Assembly (NCBI GenBank): GCA_022824225.1
Contig: JAJEAH010000029.1
Coordinates: forward strand, 1 to 32,022
Reading direction: 5' to 3'
DNA: 32,022 nucleotides
Source: Chloroflexota bacterium
GTDB lineage: Bacteria; Chloroflexota; UBA11872; VXOZ01
This document shows, one piece after another, positions 31,907-32,022 of the stretch (its first letter is position 1; every line of letters starts with the position of its first letter). Both the position numbers and the translations under genes were made by a program. The notes under the pieces are model-generated. The model saw only the letters and a list, made by a program, of their open reading frames with translations, was not told the origin of the DNA and did not search any database.

Positions 31907-32022
31907 CTACTCCAGGATTTTAGTAACGACGCCGGCGCCGACGGTGCGGCCGCCTTCGCGGATAGCGAAGCGGACGCCTTCTTCGAGGGCGACGGGGTTG
32001 ATGAGGTGGATAGTCATGGTGA
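31907..32022 (-). CDS. tuf: Elongation factor Tu, C-terminal end only (gene continues to the right)
   Basis: About 38 residues are visible, ending [14 protein letters not shown] then [19 protein letters not shown] and a TAG stop. This is the highly conserved C-terminus of domain 3 of EF-Tu. EF-Tu brings aminoacyl-tRNA to the ribosome as a GTP complex. Being 2 bp from rpsJ, it very likely shares the transcript of the str-S10 region, with fusA, rpsG and rpsL expected beyond the window edge. Confidence 0.95.
   Translation of the reverse strand, partial: TMTIHLINPVALEEGVRFAIREGGRTVGAGVVTKILE

Noticed and set aside
1-32022. tRNA genes
   Set aside because: The spacers were read for T-arm and acceptor patterns and none was convincing. 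A covariance-model scan would be decisive.

Overview
The window is a high-GC bacterial chromosome segment made almost entirely of translation and housekeeping genes. On the minus strand it holds a complete S10-spc-alpha ribosomal protein supercluster, running from the 3' end of tuf at the right edge to rpsI near 14.5 kb. Features that point to lineage are S4, S14 and L36 in their zinc-binding forms, an L24 with a C-terminal zinc ribbon, the order rpsP-khpA-rimM-trmD-rplS-rnhB-yraN, many GTG and TTG starts, and abundant short palindromic repeats between genes. Together they suggest a GC-rich, environmental, probably Chloroflexota-like bacterium. This is inference from gene style only; just 30 bases of 16S rRNA are present, too few to place it.

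Layout. (1) 1-1016: the 5' end of a 16S rRNA gene transcribed leftward, its promoter and leader, then a long non-coding spacer with a 20-bp tandem repeat array. (2) 1017-3042, plus strand: a UDP-glucuronate decarboxylase-type sugar nucleotide enzyme and a fumarylacetoacetate hydrolase-family protein. (3) 3043-3596: six copies of a palindromic repeat spaced about 60 bp apart. (4) 3597-8235, minus strand: rnhB, a YraN/UPF0102 protein, a DUF4432 sugar epimerase-like protein, an archaemetzincin-like protein, an ADP-ribosylglycohydrolase-like protein and sfsA, tightly packed. (5) 8296-10887, minus strand: rpsP-khpA-rimM-(298 bp gap)-trmD-rplS. (6) 11141-12194: a small cupin and a duplicated, palindrome-rich spacer. 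(7) 12195-14218, plus strand: a rhomboid-unrelated M50 metalloprotease followed by scpA and scpB. (8) 14514-32022, minus strand: tuf (partial), rpsJ, rplC, rplD, rplW, rplB, rpsS, rplV, rpsC, rplP, rpmC, rpsQ, rplN, rplX, rplE, rpsN, rpsH, rplF, rplR, rpsE, rpmD, rplO, secY, adk, map, infA, rpmJ, rpsM, rpsK, rpsD, rpoA, rplQ, truA, rplM, rpsI.

The ribosomal supercluster makes most of both ribosomal subunits, the SecY channel, the RNA polymerase alpha subunit, IF-1 and methionine aminopeptidase. Spacings are short, several genes overlap by 1-11 bp, and no internal terminator was seen. The rpsP-trmD-rplS group adds ribosome maturation (RimM, KhpA) and tRNA modification. ScpA and ScpB form the condensin-like complex with SMC.

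No clearly new system was found. The best leads are two neighbouring genes that encode recognisable enzyme folds lacking their catalytic or metal-binding residues (ADP-ribosylglycohydrolase-like at 4292-5203; archaemetzincin-like at 5263-5994). Others are an L30 protein with a heptad-repeat tail encoded by a 21-bp minisatellite, and several palindromic repeat families whose arms have been amplified in tandem.
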